Shown in pieces: positions 23,545 through 32,548 of a DNA stretch of 64,000 nucleotides. Made by a program: the position numbers and the translations under genes. Origin of the DNA: Nocardioides sp. LHD-245 (GTDB lineage Bacteria; Actinomycetota; Actinomycetes; Propionibacteriales; Nocardioidaceae); the NCBI RefSeq assembly GCF_030929495.1, contig NZ_JAVFWN010000023.1:1-64000 (forward strand), read 5' to 3'. A model generated the notes under the pieces. The model searched no databases, had not been told where the DNA came from, and saw only the letters and a list, made by a program, of their open reading frames with translations. Every line of letters begins with the position of its first letter. Position 1 is the stretch's first letter.

Positions 23545-25207
23545 CGTTCACTCCATAGATCTCACGGGCTGCCTCGGGGGAGACATATCCCTGGACCACA
23601 TCGCGGCGCACCGCGCCGGGGTCGCGCAACTGGGGGTCACCGTGCCCTGCTCCCCCGCCCGTCTCGAGGACGATCAGGTCGCCGGTGCGCACGGCTACCC
23701 GGCGAGTGCTCAGGAGCCGCTCGCGGTCGGTTCCGGGAAAGGCGACGACCCGCGTGGGCCGCGACTCCTCACCGCCGTCGAGCGCCCACGGCCGGCTCCG
23801 GGTCCGCTTCACGACCGAGAGGAACTCTCCGTCGGAGACGAACCGGATCTCGCGGCGGATGCCACAGCCGCCGCGCCACTTCCCGGCACCGCCGGAGTCG
23901 GGTCGCACCTCGAGCCGCTCGAAGCGCATCCCACTACGCGCCTCCAGGACCTCGAGCGGAGTCGTGCGGGCGACGGTCTGGCAGATGTGGTTGACAGCGC
24001 TCTCGCCATCGTGGTCGGGGCACGCACCCCAGCCGATCACGTCGTTGTTGCTGATCGCGAAGAACTCTCCGGTGTCGGGATGGTCGCCGACCATCATGAA
24101 GCCGGGCACGTCCCCGCCCGAGCACGCTGCGACGCGGTCGGGCATTCCCAGGGCGAGCGCCTTGTAGATGAGCTCGACCGCGAGGTTCCCGGTCCACTGC
24201 GTGAAGGTCGCCGCGGGATAGACCGCGTGGAACAGCGACCCCTCGGGCGCGTGCACCGTCAACGGCCGGAAGTGGCCGGCGCTGCTCGGGCCGAACGTCG
24301 TCGTGAGCGCCTTGAAGGCGACCCGGGCGCAGGCGATCGTCGCCCCGATGGGGAGGTTCACCGGCCCGGGGACCATCGGGGACGACCCCGTGAAGTCGAC
24401 GTGGAAACCCTCCGCGTCGATCGTCACCGTCGCCTGGAGCCGGATCGGGTCCTCACTGATGCCGTCGTCGTCCATCCAGTCCTCAGCGGTCCAGCTGCCG
24501 TGCGGGAGAGCTGCCAGCGCGTCGCGCGACGCCTGCTCGTCGGCGTCGAGGAACCGATCGATGGCGGCCCGGACGGTGTCCCTGCCGAACTTCTCGACGA
24601 CCTCGAGCAGCCGCCGCTCCCCCGTCCTGAGGCAGGAGACCTGGGCGTGCAGGTCGCCTATGACCAACTCGGGCATCCGCGAGTTGAACCGGATCAGCTC
24701 ATGCATCGCGGTCACCGGCTCGCCACGGTCCCACAGCTTCGTGCCCGGGAAGAGCAACCCCTCCTGGTGCACGTCGGTCGAGTCCAGGACGTAGCCGCGG
24801 TCCTTCGCCCCGAGGTCCATCCAGTGAGCGCGGACGCAGACGTAACCGACCAGCTCACCGCCGTCCGGCGGGAACACCGGCGCGAACAGCGTGGCGTCGT
24901 AGGTATGGGCGGCATTCCAGTACGGGTAGTTGAGCATCACGACGTCGCCGGCCTGGAGGTTCTGCTCTCCGACGTAGGCCAGACCCATGCGCAGCGAGTG
25001 GTCGTTCGCACCCAGGAACCGGGTCAGCCCAGGGGCCTCCGCCACCAACCGTGCCTGCTCGTCGTAGAGGGAGATCCCGAAGTCGAGGACCTCGTAGATG
25101 ACGGGGTTGAATGCGGTGCGGATCAGCGTCGTGCGCATCTCGTCCGCCACGGCGAGGAGATAGGAGCGCACGACCTCCACGGTCGCGCCGTCGACGGCGA
25201 CGGTCAC
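23537..25207 (-). CDS. Hydantoinase B/oxoprolinase family subunit (paralogue 1)
   Basis: A 556-aa HyuB-type subunit. This family works with HyuA as ATP-dependent N-methylhydantoinase or 5-oxoprolinase, or in carboxylases such as acetophenone carboxylase. Seen: VVRSYLLAVADEMRTTLIRTAFNPVIYEV (residues about 11-39), the family N-terminus, DVVMLNYPYWNAAHTYDAT, GDLHAQVSCLRTGE, and the metal-rich SGGDVPGFMMVGDHP segment. The C-terminal GGGAGHGDP is typical. The GTG at 25207 overlaps the second HyuB by 4 bp. It is a close tandem paralogue of the next gene; conserved blocks line up along the full length. Confidence 0.92.
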   Translation of the reverse strand: MTVAVDGATVEVVRSYLLAVADEMRTTLIRTAFNPVIYEVLDFGISLYDEQARLVAEAPGLTRFLGANDHSLRMGLAYVGEQNLQAGDVVMLNYPYWNAAHTYDATLFAPVFPPDGGELVGYVCVRAHWMDLGAKDRGYVLDSTDVHQEGLLFPGTKLWDRGEPVTAMHELIRFNSRMPELVIGDLHAQVSCLRTGERRLLEVVEKFGRDTVRAAIDRFLDADEQASRDALAALPHGSWTAEDWMDDDGISEDPIRLQATVTIDAEGFHVDFTGSSPMVPGPVNLPIGATIACARVAFKALTTTFGPSSAGHFRPLTVHAPEGSLFHAVYPAATFTQWTGNLAVELIYKALALGMPDRVAACSGGDVPGFMMVGDHPDTGEFFAISNNDVIGWGACPDHDGESAVNHICQTVARTTPLEVLEARSGMRFERLEVRPDSGGAGKWRGGCGIRREIRFVSDGEFLSVVKRTRSRPWALDGGEESRPTRVVAFPGTDRERLLSTRRVAVRTGDLIVLETGGGAGHGDPQLRDPGAVRRDVVQGYVSPEAAREIYGVNDV

Positions 25208-26889
25208 AGCTCGAGCCCGTAGACGTCACGGGCGGCCTCGGCCGACACGTAGCCCTCCGCGACATCGCGGCTCACCGCTTCCGCGTCGCGCTGCCGCGGC
25301 TCGCCGTGCCCGCCGCCGCCGGCGGTGATGATCCGGATGAGGTCGCCCGGTGCCACCGCCGTCCGCTTCGTGCTCACGACCTGCTCGCGTTCGGTCCCCG
25401 GAAAGACGACGACCTGGTTGGGCTCCGGCTCGAGACCACCATCGAGCGACCAGGGAGCCGTCTTGGTCTTCTTGATCACCGACAGGAACTCACCCGGCGA
25501 GAAGAACCGGATGTCGCGACGGATGCCGCAGCCGCCGCGAAACTTGCCGGCGCCCCCGGAGTCGGTGCGGATCTCGAGCGCCTCGAACCGCATGCCGCTG
25601 CGCGCCTCGAGGACCTCGATCGGCGTGTTCCGAACGATCGACTCGGAGATGTGCATCGTGGCGTCGAGGCCGTCGTGGTCCGGTGACCCGCCGCGGCCGA
25701 CGACGTCGTTGTTGCTGATCGCGAAGAACTCACCGGTGTCGGGATGGTCACCGACCATCATGAAGCCCGGCACGTCCCCGCCTGACGACGCGGCCAGCCG
25801 GTCGGGCATCCCCTGGGCCAGCGCCTTGTAGATGAGCTCCAGGGCGACGATCCCCGTCCAGAGAGTGAACGTCGGCTGTGGGTAGACCGCGTGGAACAGG
25901 GTCCCTGGCTCGGCGAGCACCGTGAGCGGGCGGGACGAGCCGGCGTCGCCCGGCTCGTTCGGCGAGGTGAGGTTCTTCAACACCACCTTGCCGAGGGCGA
26001 TGGTCGCGCCGAAGGGCATGTTCACCGGTCCCGGCACGGCCGGCGACGACCCGGCGAAGTCGACGACCATCTCGCCGTTCGCGATCGTGACCGTCACCTT
26101 CATCAGGATCGGGTCCTCGGTGATGCCGTCGTCGTCGAGCCAATCCTCCGCGGTCCAGGTCCCCTGCGGAAGCTGCAGGAGGGCCTCCCTCGTGCGGGCC
26201 TCGCTCTGATCGCGGATCGTCGCGACCGCCGCGTCGACCGTGTCCTTGCCGAACTTGCGGATGATCTCCCGGAGTCTGAGCTCACCGGTGCGTAGGCACG
26301 AGACCTGAGCGTGGAGGTCACCGATGACCAGGTCGGGCATCCGCGAGTTGAACCGGATCAGCTCGTGCATCGCGGTCACCGGCTCGCCGCGGTCCCACAG
26401 CTTCGTGCCCGGGAAGAGCACCCCCTCCTGGTGCACGTCGGTCGAGTCCAGGACGTAGCCGGGGTCCTTGGCGCCGAGGTCCATCCAGTGCGCGCGAACG
26501 GAGACGTAGCCCAGCAGCAGGCCATCGGACTCCGGGTCCTCAGCGCGGGGCAGGTAGACCGGCGAGAACATCATCGCGTCGTAGGCGTGGGCAGCACTCC
26601 AGTACGGGAGGTTCACCATGACGACATCGCCGCGGTGCACGTTCTCGGCACCGACGTACTCCATGGTCTTGACGATCGAGAAGTCGTTCGCACCGAGGAA
26701 CGAGGTGAGCCCCGGAGCCTCGGCGATCAGCTCCAGATGCTCGTCGTAGATCGAGATCCCGAAGTCGTGGACCTCATAGATCACCGGGTTGAACGCGGTC
26801 CGGAGCAGAGTCGTCCGCATCTCCTCGGCCGCCGAGAGCAGGTAGGAGCGGACGACCTCGACTGTCGCGCCGTCGATCCTCTCGGTCAT
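25204..26889 (-). CDS. Hydantoinase B/oxoprolinase family subunit (paralogue 2)
   Basis: A 561-aa HyuB-type subunit, upstream partner of the paralogue at 23537. The same signature blocks occur: VVRSYLLSAAEEMRTTLLRTAFNPVIYEV, GDVVMVNLPYWSAAHAYDAMMF, GDLHAQVSCLRTGE, SGGDVPGFMMVGDHPD, GGGGHGEP. ATG at 26889 overlaps the hyuA stop (ATGA). Differences between the two copies concentrate in residues about 105-115, 215-240 and 285-300, which could tune substrate or partner choice. Two B subunits for one A suggests either a hetero-oligomeric enzyme or two enzymes sharing HyuA; the sequence cannot decide. Confidence 0.92.
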   Translation of the reverse strand: MTERIDGATVEVVRSYLLSAAEEMRTTLLRTAFNPVIYEVHDFGISIYDEHLELIAEAPGLTSFLGANDFSIVKTMEYVGAENVHRGDVVMVNLPYWSAAHAYDAMMFSPVYLPRAEDPESDGLLLGYVSVRAHWMDLGAKDPGYVLDSTDVHQEGVLFPGTKLWDRGEPVTAMHELIRFNSRMPDLVIGDLHAQVSCLRTGELRLREIIRKFGKDTVDAAVATIRDQSEARTREALLQLPQGTWTAEDWLDDDGITEDPILMKVTVTIANGEMVVDFAGSSPAVPGPVNMPFGATIALGKVVLKNLTSPNEPGDAGSSRPLTVLAEPGTLFHAVYPQPTFTLWTGIVALELIYKALAQGMPDRLAASSGGDVPGFMMVGDHPDTGEFFAISNNDVVGRGGSPDHDGLDATMHISESIVRNTPIEVLEARSGMRFEALEIRTDSGGAGKFRGGCGIRRDIRFFSPGEFLSVIKKTKTAPWSLDGGLEPEPNQVVVFPGTEREQVVSTKRTAVAPGDLIRIITAGGGGHGEPRQRDAEAVSRDVAEGYVSAEAARDVYGLEL

Positions 26890-28946
26890 GCGAACGCCCC
26901 TTCCGAGTCGGGAGTGATCAACAGGTAGCCGTGCTCCTCGACCATCACCTGCTGGCCGCTGTGCACGACGGTCGTCGAGGTGCCCTCGTCGACCAGGGCC
27001 GGCCCACGGAACCGGTCGCCCGGCTCGAGCTTGGAGCGGTCGAAGACCGCGAAGTCCGCCTCCGCGCGGATGCCGAAGTCGAACGCGCGCCGGGTCGTGA
27101 CCAACGCCCGAGCAGCGTTCCCGTCACCCGCCGGCGAGGTGGGCAGCTCGGGTCGCTCGGTGCGACCGATCCCACGCACCCGCGAGGTGAGGATCTGGAT
27201 CGGGTTGTCCATGGAGTGGCCGTAGCGGACCCGGTGCATCTCGTTGAACGCGTCCCGGATCGTCTTGGCGTCGAGACCGGCGTGAATCGAGAGGGTCAGC
27301 GTGTGCTCCTGGCCGAGGTAGCGCAGCTCGAGCTGTCGCTCGACGGCCATGTGCGACTCATCGACACCCTGGTCGGCTAGCGACCGGAAGGCGTCCCGGC
27401 CGAGCTCGTCGAGCTCGGCGGCGACGTCGCCGAGGTCCGCTTCGTCCAGCAGCTCCATCCTGGTGCGGGACAGGTCGGTCACGACGTCGGCGCTGAGCAT
27501 CCCCCACGCGGAGAAGCCCGACGGTGCGAAGGGCACGATGACCTCGCCCACATTGAGCTCCCGAGCGAGCAGCGGCGCGACCAGAGGTCCGGCACCGCCG
27601 AAGGCGAGCAGCGAGAACGCCTTCGGGTCGTGGCCGCGCTCGACGGTGATCTGCCGGACGGCACCGACCGTCTTCGCGAGCATCACGTCGAAGATCCCCG
27701 CGGCTGCTTCCCGCGGCGTCAACCCGAGCGGTCCGGCGATCTGCTCGGTGACCGCTGTCAGCGCCTCCTTGTCGTGGAGCCGCATCCGCCCGGACAGGAA
27801 GCTGTCGGGGTCGACGTAGCCGAGCACGACAGCGGCGTCGGTGACCGTGGGCTCGGTGCCGCCGCGTCCGTAGCACACCGGGCCCGGCTGGGCACCGGCG
27901 CTTCTCGGACCGACCTTGAGCAGACCGCGCTCGATCGTGGCGATCGAGCCGCCGCCGGCGCCGATCGTCCGGATGTCGTAGGTCGGCATCAGGAGCGGGT
28001 AGTGCTCGAGCTCTGCCTCGTGAGTGATGACCGCGGTTCCCTGCTCGATCACGCAGGCGTCGAGCGAGGTGCCACCGATGTCGAAGGTCAGCAGATTGTC
28101 GCGGCCGAGCACCTCGGCGATGTAGCTGCCGCCCACGATGCCGCCGGCCGGCCCCGAGAGCACGGTGGGCGTCGGTGAGTGCTTGGCGGCATCGGAGGTC
28201 ATCGAACCACCACCGGACCGCATGATCAGGAACCGGCCAGCGAAGTCGCGGTCCGCGAGGCCACGCTCGAGCTCGTCGACGTACCGCTCGAAGATCGGCC
28301 GGATGTAGGCCTCGAGGACAGTCGTCGAGGTCCGCTCGTACTCGCGATACTCGCGGACCACATCCGTCGACACCGACACCTTCAGCTCGGGGTACCACGA
28401 GCGGAGGAGCTCGGCGGCGCGTTGCTCGGACTCGGGGTTGAGGTAGGAGTGGAGGAAGCACACCGCCACCGAGATGACGCCCTGCTCCTCGACGAGCTGC
28501 CGGGCGACGTCCCGCAGGTCGTCCTCGTCGAGCGGCTCCAGCACCTCGCCGTGGTGGTCCAGGCGACCACGGACTCCGGCGGTGTGCCGGCGCTGCACGA
28601 GCGACGGAGGCCGCTCGTACTGGAAGTTGTACATCTGCTCGTCGGGCAGATTGCCGCGTCCGATGAGGAAGATGTCACGCAGCCCCGCGTTCGTGATGAT
28701 CCCGGTCGCGCCCCCTCGGCGCTCGAGCACGGCGTTCAGCCCGAGGGTCGTGCCGTGGATGAAGACCTCCGCCTCGGCGAGGTCGGTGCCGAGTGCCTCC
28801 ACCGCGGCCAGCACACCCTCCCAGGGTGCTGCGGGTGTGGTCGACGCCTTGCGGAACCGGACGACTCCCGTGCGCTGGTCGAGCTCCATGGCGTCGACGA
28901 AGGTCCCGCCGATGTCGACGGCGAGATGGTAGGGGCGTGCGGTCAC
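26886..28946 (-). CDS. Hydantoinase A/oxoprolinase family ATPase subunit
   Basis: A 686-aa HyuA-type subunit that phosphorylates the amide or lactam oxygen with ATP. Seen: the ASKHA phosphate-1 loop LAVDIGGTFVDAMELD (residues about 8-23), HGTTLGLNAVLERRG (about 64-78), the long LRDIFLIGRGNLPDEQMYN, phosphate-2 type LLTFDIGGTSLDACVIE (about 285-301), SIATIERGLLKVGPRSAGAQPGP, and AFGGAGPLVAPLLAREL. GTG at 28946 overlaps the transporter ATPase stop (GTGA). Family members act on hydantoins, 5-oxoproline, caprolactam or, in carboxylases, on ketones. The peptide transporter upstream favours an imported amide or lactam. Confidence 0.93.
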   Translation of the reverse strand: MTARPYHLAVDIGGTFVDAMELDQRTGVVRFRKASTTPAAPWEGVLAAVEALGTDLAEAEVFIHGTTLGLNAVLERRGGATGIITNAGLRDIFLIGRGNLPDEQMYNFQYERPPSLVQRRHTAGVRGRLDHHGEVLEPLDEDDLRDVARQLVEEQGVISVAVCFLHSYLNPESEQRAAELLRSWYPELKVSVSTDVVREYREYERTSTTVLEAYIRPIFERYVDELERGLADRDFAGRFLIMRSGGGSMTSDAAKHSPTPTVLSGPAGGIVGGSYIAEVLGRDNLLTFDIGGTSLDACVIEQGTAVITHEAELEHYPLLMPTYDIRTIGAGGGSIATIERGLLKVGPRSAGAQPGPVCYGRGGTEPTVTDAAVVLGYVDPDSFLSGRMRLHDKEALTAVTEQIAGPLGLTPREAAAGIFDVMLAKTVGAVRQITVERGHDPKAFSLLAFGGAGPLVAPLLARELNVGEVIVPFAPSGFSAWGMLSADVVTDLSRTRMELLDEADLGDVAAELDELGRDAFRSLADQGVDESHMAVERQLELRYLGQEHTLTLSIHAGLDAKTIRDAFNEMHRVRYGHSMDNPIQILTSRVRGIGRTERPELPTSPAGDGNAARALVTTRRAFDFGIRAEADFAVFDRSKLEPGDRFRGPALVDEGTSTTVVHSGQQVMVEEHGYLLITPDSEGAFA

Positions 28947-30583
28947 GATGTGGTTTCCTCTCGTGCGGTGGGGTTGTCGACGAGCCGCCCTCCGAGACGG
29001 GGGGCTGCGGCGAGCAACGACTTCGTGTACGCGTGCCTCGGGCTCTCGAAGACCTCGGCGACGGTGCCCTCCTCGACGATCTCGCCGAGGTAGACGACGA
29101 CCACCCGGTCACAGAACGAGCGGACTGTCGCCAGGTCGTGGGAGACGAACACCTGCGCTCGCGCGGTGTCGGCAGCGAGGTCTCGGATCAGGTCGAGGAT
29201 CTGCGCCTGCACCGTCACGTCGAGGGCGGACGTCGGCTCGTCGAACACCAGCAGATCGGGATCGGCGACCAACGCGCGAGCGATGCCCACCCGCTGCGCC
29301 TGTCCGCCTGACAGCTGGTGGGGGTAACGGCTCAGGAACCGGTCGTCGAGTCCGGTGCGCCGCAGCACCGCGGTCGCCCGCTCCTGGCGCTCGGCGTTGC
29401 TCAGACCGAGGGGAATCAACGGCTCGGTGATCGCGTCCAGGACCGTGCGCCGGGGGTCCAGCGCGCCCAGCGGGTCCTGGAAGACCATCTGGACCGACCG
29501 GCTGAGCCGGCGGCGGGAGGCGCGGTCGAGCCGGCTCAGGTCCGTCCCGGCCACGCTGGCTCGTCCCGCGCTCGGCGCGACCAGCCCGAGGAGCATCCGC
29601 GCGAGTGTCGTCTTCCCGGAGCCGCTCTCGCCGACGATGCCGACCGTCGTTCCGGCGTGGACCTCCAAGCTGACGCCGCGCAGGGCGTGGTGTCCGGTCC
29701 GTCCGAACCTGGCCCGGTAGTGCACGTGCACGTCCTGCAGCGTCACGACCGGCGCAGCCGCCGTCGAGCGGTGGTCGACCGGCGGCAGCGGCCGGTCGAT
29801 GTCCGGGACCGCGGCGAGCAGCTCCCGGGTGTAGTCGTCGCGGGGAGTGTCGATGACCTGCCGCGTCGGCCCCATCTCGACGACTTCGCCCGCACGCAGG
29901 ACGACGATCCGGTCGCACACGAGCGCGGCCGCGGCGATGTCGTGGCTGATGAGCAGCACACCGCGCCCTTCCTCGGTGGCCAGCCGGCGCAGGAGGCCGA
30001 GGACATCTGCGGTGAGGGTCACGTCGAGCCCGGTGGTGGGCTCGTCGGCGAGCAACAGGCCGGGCGCGCAGGCGAGCGCGAGCGCGATCATCACGCGCTG
30101 CGCCATCCCGCCCGACAGCTCGTGCGGGAACGCGGCGAGCACCCGGTCGAGGTCGGTGATCCCGACCTCGGTGAGGAGCCGGCGGCTCTCGTCATGGACG
30201 CCCTGTCCACCGAGGTGGCGATGGGCTCGTAGCCGGTCGGCCAGCTGCTTGCGGACCTGGCGCATCGGCTCGAGCGCCGCCCGTGCGTGCTGGAAGCACA
30301 TGGCCGCGCCGTGGCCGCGGTGGTGGAGGAGCTCCTCGCGCGTCATCGTGAGGACGTCCGCACCGCGGAAGAGCACCTCGCCCTGCGTGACCGCGTTCGC
30401 GGGGAGCATGCCGATCACCGCGCTCGCGAGCATGCTCTTGCCACCGCCGCTCTCGCCGACGAGGCCGACGACCTCGCCCGGCTCGACGCGGAGGTCGACA
30501 CCGCGCAGCGCGTGGACGGTCCCGTCGCGGACCGGGATCCTCACGTCGAGGCCGCGGACGTCGAGCAGCGGTCCGGCACTCAT
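28943..30583 (-). CDS. Peptide-type ABC transporter, two fused ATP-binding domains
   Basis: A 546-aa protein with two ABC domains (DppD-DppF or GsiA type). First: Walker A GESGGGKS (about 40-47), signature LSGGMAQR, Walker B LLADEPTTGLD. Second: Walker A GESGSGKT (about 316-323), signature LSGGQAQR, Walker B LVFDEPTSALD. Each half ends with the oligopeptide-type C-terminal extension (TPRDDYTRELLAAVPDID and SPRHAYTKSLLAAAPRLGG). ATG at 30583, overlaps of 4 bp at both ends. It powers the permease pair at 30580-32456. Confidence 0.93.
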   Translation of the reverse strand: MSAGPLLDVRGLDVRIPVRDGTVHALRGVDLRVEPGEVVGLVGESGGGKSMLASAVIGMLPANAVTQGEVLFRGADVLTMTREELLHHRGHGAAMCFQHARAALEPMRQVRKQLADRLRAHRHLGGQGVHDESRRLLTEVGITDLDRVLAAFPHELSGGMAQRVMIALALACAPGLLLADEPTTGLDVTLTADVLGLLRRLATEEGRGVLLISHDIAAAALVCDRIVVLRAGEVVEMGPTRQVIDTPRDDYTRELLAAVPDIDRPLPPVDHRSTAAAPVVTLQDVHVHYRARFGRTGHHALRGVSLEVHAGTTVGIVGESGSGKTTLARMLLGLVAPSAGRASVAGTDLSRLDRASRRRLSRSVQMVFQDPLGALDPRRTVLDAITEPLIPLGLSNAERQERATAVLRRTGLDDRFLSRYPHQLSGGQAQRVGIARALVADPDLLVFDEPTSALDVTVQAQILDLIRDLAADTARAQVFVSHDLATVRSFCDRVVVVYLGEIVEEGTVAEVFESPRHAYTKSLLAAAPRLGGRLVDNPTAREETTS

Positions 30584-31446
30584 CGGCTCCTCCTCCGGGT
30601 CTCGCGCTCCTGCAGCCCCTCACCGAGCAGGCTGAAGCCGAGCACACAGATCACGAGGGCGAGACCGGGCGGGACCGTGGTCCACCAACGGCCCGCCACG
30701 ATGTCGCTGGTGCCCTCGCTGATCATCACGCCCCACTCGGGCTGCGGCACGGGGACGCCGAAGCCGAGGAACGACAGCCCGGCGAGCGCCAGCATCGCCC
30801 ACCCGACGTTGAGCGGGGCGACCACCCGGACGGCGGTGAGGCTGTTCGGCAGCACGTGCCGCCACAGCACCGCGAGGTTGGAGATTCCCGAGGTTCTCGC
30901 CGCGTCGACGTACCCGAGCTCGCGTACGGTTCGCACCTCCGTCCGCACCAGGCGCGCATAGGAGGGCACGGCGACCGTCGCGACGACGATGCCGAGGTTC
31001 ACCGCGCCCGGTCCGAGCACCACCGCCACGGCGAGGGCGAGGATGAAGGTGGGGAACGACTGGGTGATCTCGAGGATGCGCATGACGAGCGCGTCGAGCC
31101 ATCCGCCGACGTATCCCGTGAGTGCGCCGATCGCCGCACCGACGGCCACCGCCACGGCGACCGAGATGATGGCGAGGCCGAGGTCGATCCGCGCCGCGTG
31201 GAGCAGCCGGCTCCACACGTCCATGCCGTTGAGGTCCGTGCCGAGCAGGTGCTCCGAGCTCGGCCCTTGCCGGATCGCGGTCGGGTCGATGTCCTCGGGC
31301 CCCCAGCTGGTCAGGAGGGGGGCTGCCAGCGCCAGGATCGCGACGGCCGCGACGAGCACGGCTCCGGTCCAGGTGAGGACCCCGGGAGCCATGGTGCCCT
31401 GCGCCCGGGAAGCGCGTGACGCGCGCCATGTCGTCATGAGGGACAT
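30580..31446 (-). CDS. Peptide-type ABC transporter permease (DppC-like)
   Basis: A 288-aa permease with about six membrane segments. Seen: LLGTDLNGMDVWSRLLHAARIDL after the first periplasmic loop, as in DppC/OppC, and the EAA loop YVDAARTSGISNLAVLWRHVLPN (about 190-212). The ATG at 31446 shares one base with the DppB stop (TGATG), so the pair is coupled; a second ATG three codons later also exists. Length is normal. It works with the DppB-like protein, the fused ATPase and the lipoprotein at 32549. Confidence 0.92.
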   Translation of the reverse strand: MSLMTTWRASRASRAQGTMAPGVLTWTGAVLVAAVAILALAAPLLTSWGPEDIDPTAIRQGPSSEHLLGTDLNGMDVWSRLLHAARIDLGLAIISVAVAVAVGAAIGALTGYVGGWLDALVMRILEITQSFPTFILALAVAVVLGPGAVNLGIVVATVAVPSYARLVRTEVRTVRELGYVDAARTSGISNLAVLWRHVLPNSLTAVRVVAPLNVGWAMLALAGLSFLGFGVPVPQPEWGVMISEGTSDIVAGRWWTTVPPGLALVICVLGFSLLGEGLQERETRRRSR

Positions 31447-32456
31447 CAGAGCTTCACCCTCGGGTCGAGCAGTGCCTGCACGAGGTCGGCGACGAGGTAG
31501 GCCACAGCGAAGACCACGGCGCTGATCAGCACGCCTGCCTGGATCACCGGATAGTCGCGGTAGAGCAGCCCGCGCAGCAGCCACTGACCCATGCCCTGCC
31601 AGGAGAACACGTACTCGACGAGGACGACGCCGCCGAGGACGTTGCCGAGGACGATCGCCACGAGGGTGGGGAGCCGGGCCGCTGTCCCCCGAAGGAGATA
31701 CCCCCGCAGGAGCGCGCCACGTCGGACGCCGTGGGCTTGCGCGGTCCGCCAGGTCGGCGAGGCGAGGATCTCGATCGCGCTGGCCCGGACGTGTCGCATC
31801 AGGGAGGCACTGATGCCGATCACGATCGTCGCGACGGGCAGGACGAGATGCGCGAGCGCCGACGAGAGCGCCGTGAGGTTGCCGGCGAGGAGCGCGTCGA
31901 AGCCCTCGGCGCCGGTGATCGACGTCAGGTCGACCCCTCGGTCGACCCGGCCGCTGGGCGCCGGGAACCAGTGCAGCGTCTTGTAGAAGACCGCGATGAG
32001 GATGAGACCCAGCCAGAACTCCGGCAGTGCAGTGCCCACCAGGGAGCCGACCCGGATCACATGGTCCTCGGGGCGATTGGCCCGCAGGGCGGACCACACC
32101 CCCAGCACGAGAGCGAGGAGGAGCGAGATGACGACCGAGATGACGACGAGCTCCATCGTGGGCCCGAACCGGGTCGAGAGCTCGGTCGTGATCGGCGAGC
32201 CGGACTGGATCGAGGTGCCGAGGTCGCCCCGGAAGAGCCCCCCGACGTAGGTCGTGAACTGCTCCCACATGGAGACGTCGAGGCCGAGACGCTGGCGGAT
32301 CTTCTCGATGTCCTCGCTCGTGGTCGACGGCGTGACGAACGCAGCGAGCGGATCGCCTGGCAGCACCCGCACCAGGACGAACGAGAGCACCACGACGCCG
32401 AGCAGGGTCGGGACGAGAAGCGCCAGACGCAACCCGAGATAGCGGACGATTCTCAT
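31446..32456 (-). CDS. Peptide-type ABC transporter permease (DppB-like)
   Basis: A 336-aa permease with the DppB/OppB signature: N-terminal helix GLRLALLVPTLLGVVVLSFVLVRVLPGDP (residues about 8-36), GDLGTSIQSGSPI, a six-helix core, EFWLGLILI, RHVRASAIEILASPTWRTAQAHG (EAA loop) and the C-terminal VAYLVADLVQALLDPRVKL. ATG at 32456. It is separated from the lipoprotein gene by 92 bp that hold a 15-bp UUCG hairpin, so it is probably expressed at a lower level than the binding protein. Confidence 0.92.
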   Translation of the reverse strand: MRIVRYLGLRLALLVPTLLGVVVLSFVLVRVLPGDPLAAFVTPSTTSEDIEKIRQRLGLDVSMWEQFTTYVGGLFRGDLGTSIQSGSPITTELSTRFGPTMELVVISVVISLLLALVLGVWSALRANRPEDHVIRVGSLVGTALPEFWLGLILIAVFYKTLHWFPAPSGRVDRGVDLTSITGAEGFDALLAGNLTALSSALAHLVLPVATIVIGISASLMRHVRASAIEILASPTWRTAQAHGVRRGALLRGYLLRGTAARLPTLVAIVLGNVLGGVVLVEYVFSWQGMGQWLLRGLLYRDYPVIQAGVLISAVVFAVAYLVADLVQALLDPRVKL

Positions 32457-32499
32457 GGTTCCTCGCGGGGTCTCACGGGTCGGCTAGGGCCCTGGTGGC

Positions 32500-32533
32500 G
32501 CTCCGGCCGACGCCTTCGGGCGTCGGCCGGAGC
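32500..32533 (-). terminator. 15-bp hairpin with UUCG loop between binding protein and permease genes
   Basis: GCTCCGGCCGACGCC pairs perfectly with GGCGTCGGCCGGAGC around TTCG. It lies 15 bases after the lipoprotein stop and about 43 bases before the permease start. Its place suggests a leaky terminator or 3'-end stabiliser that raises binding-protein mRNA over permease mRNA. No U-tract follows. Confidence 0.7.
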
Positions 32534-32548
32534 CGGTCATCCGGTGCG

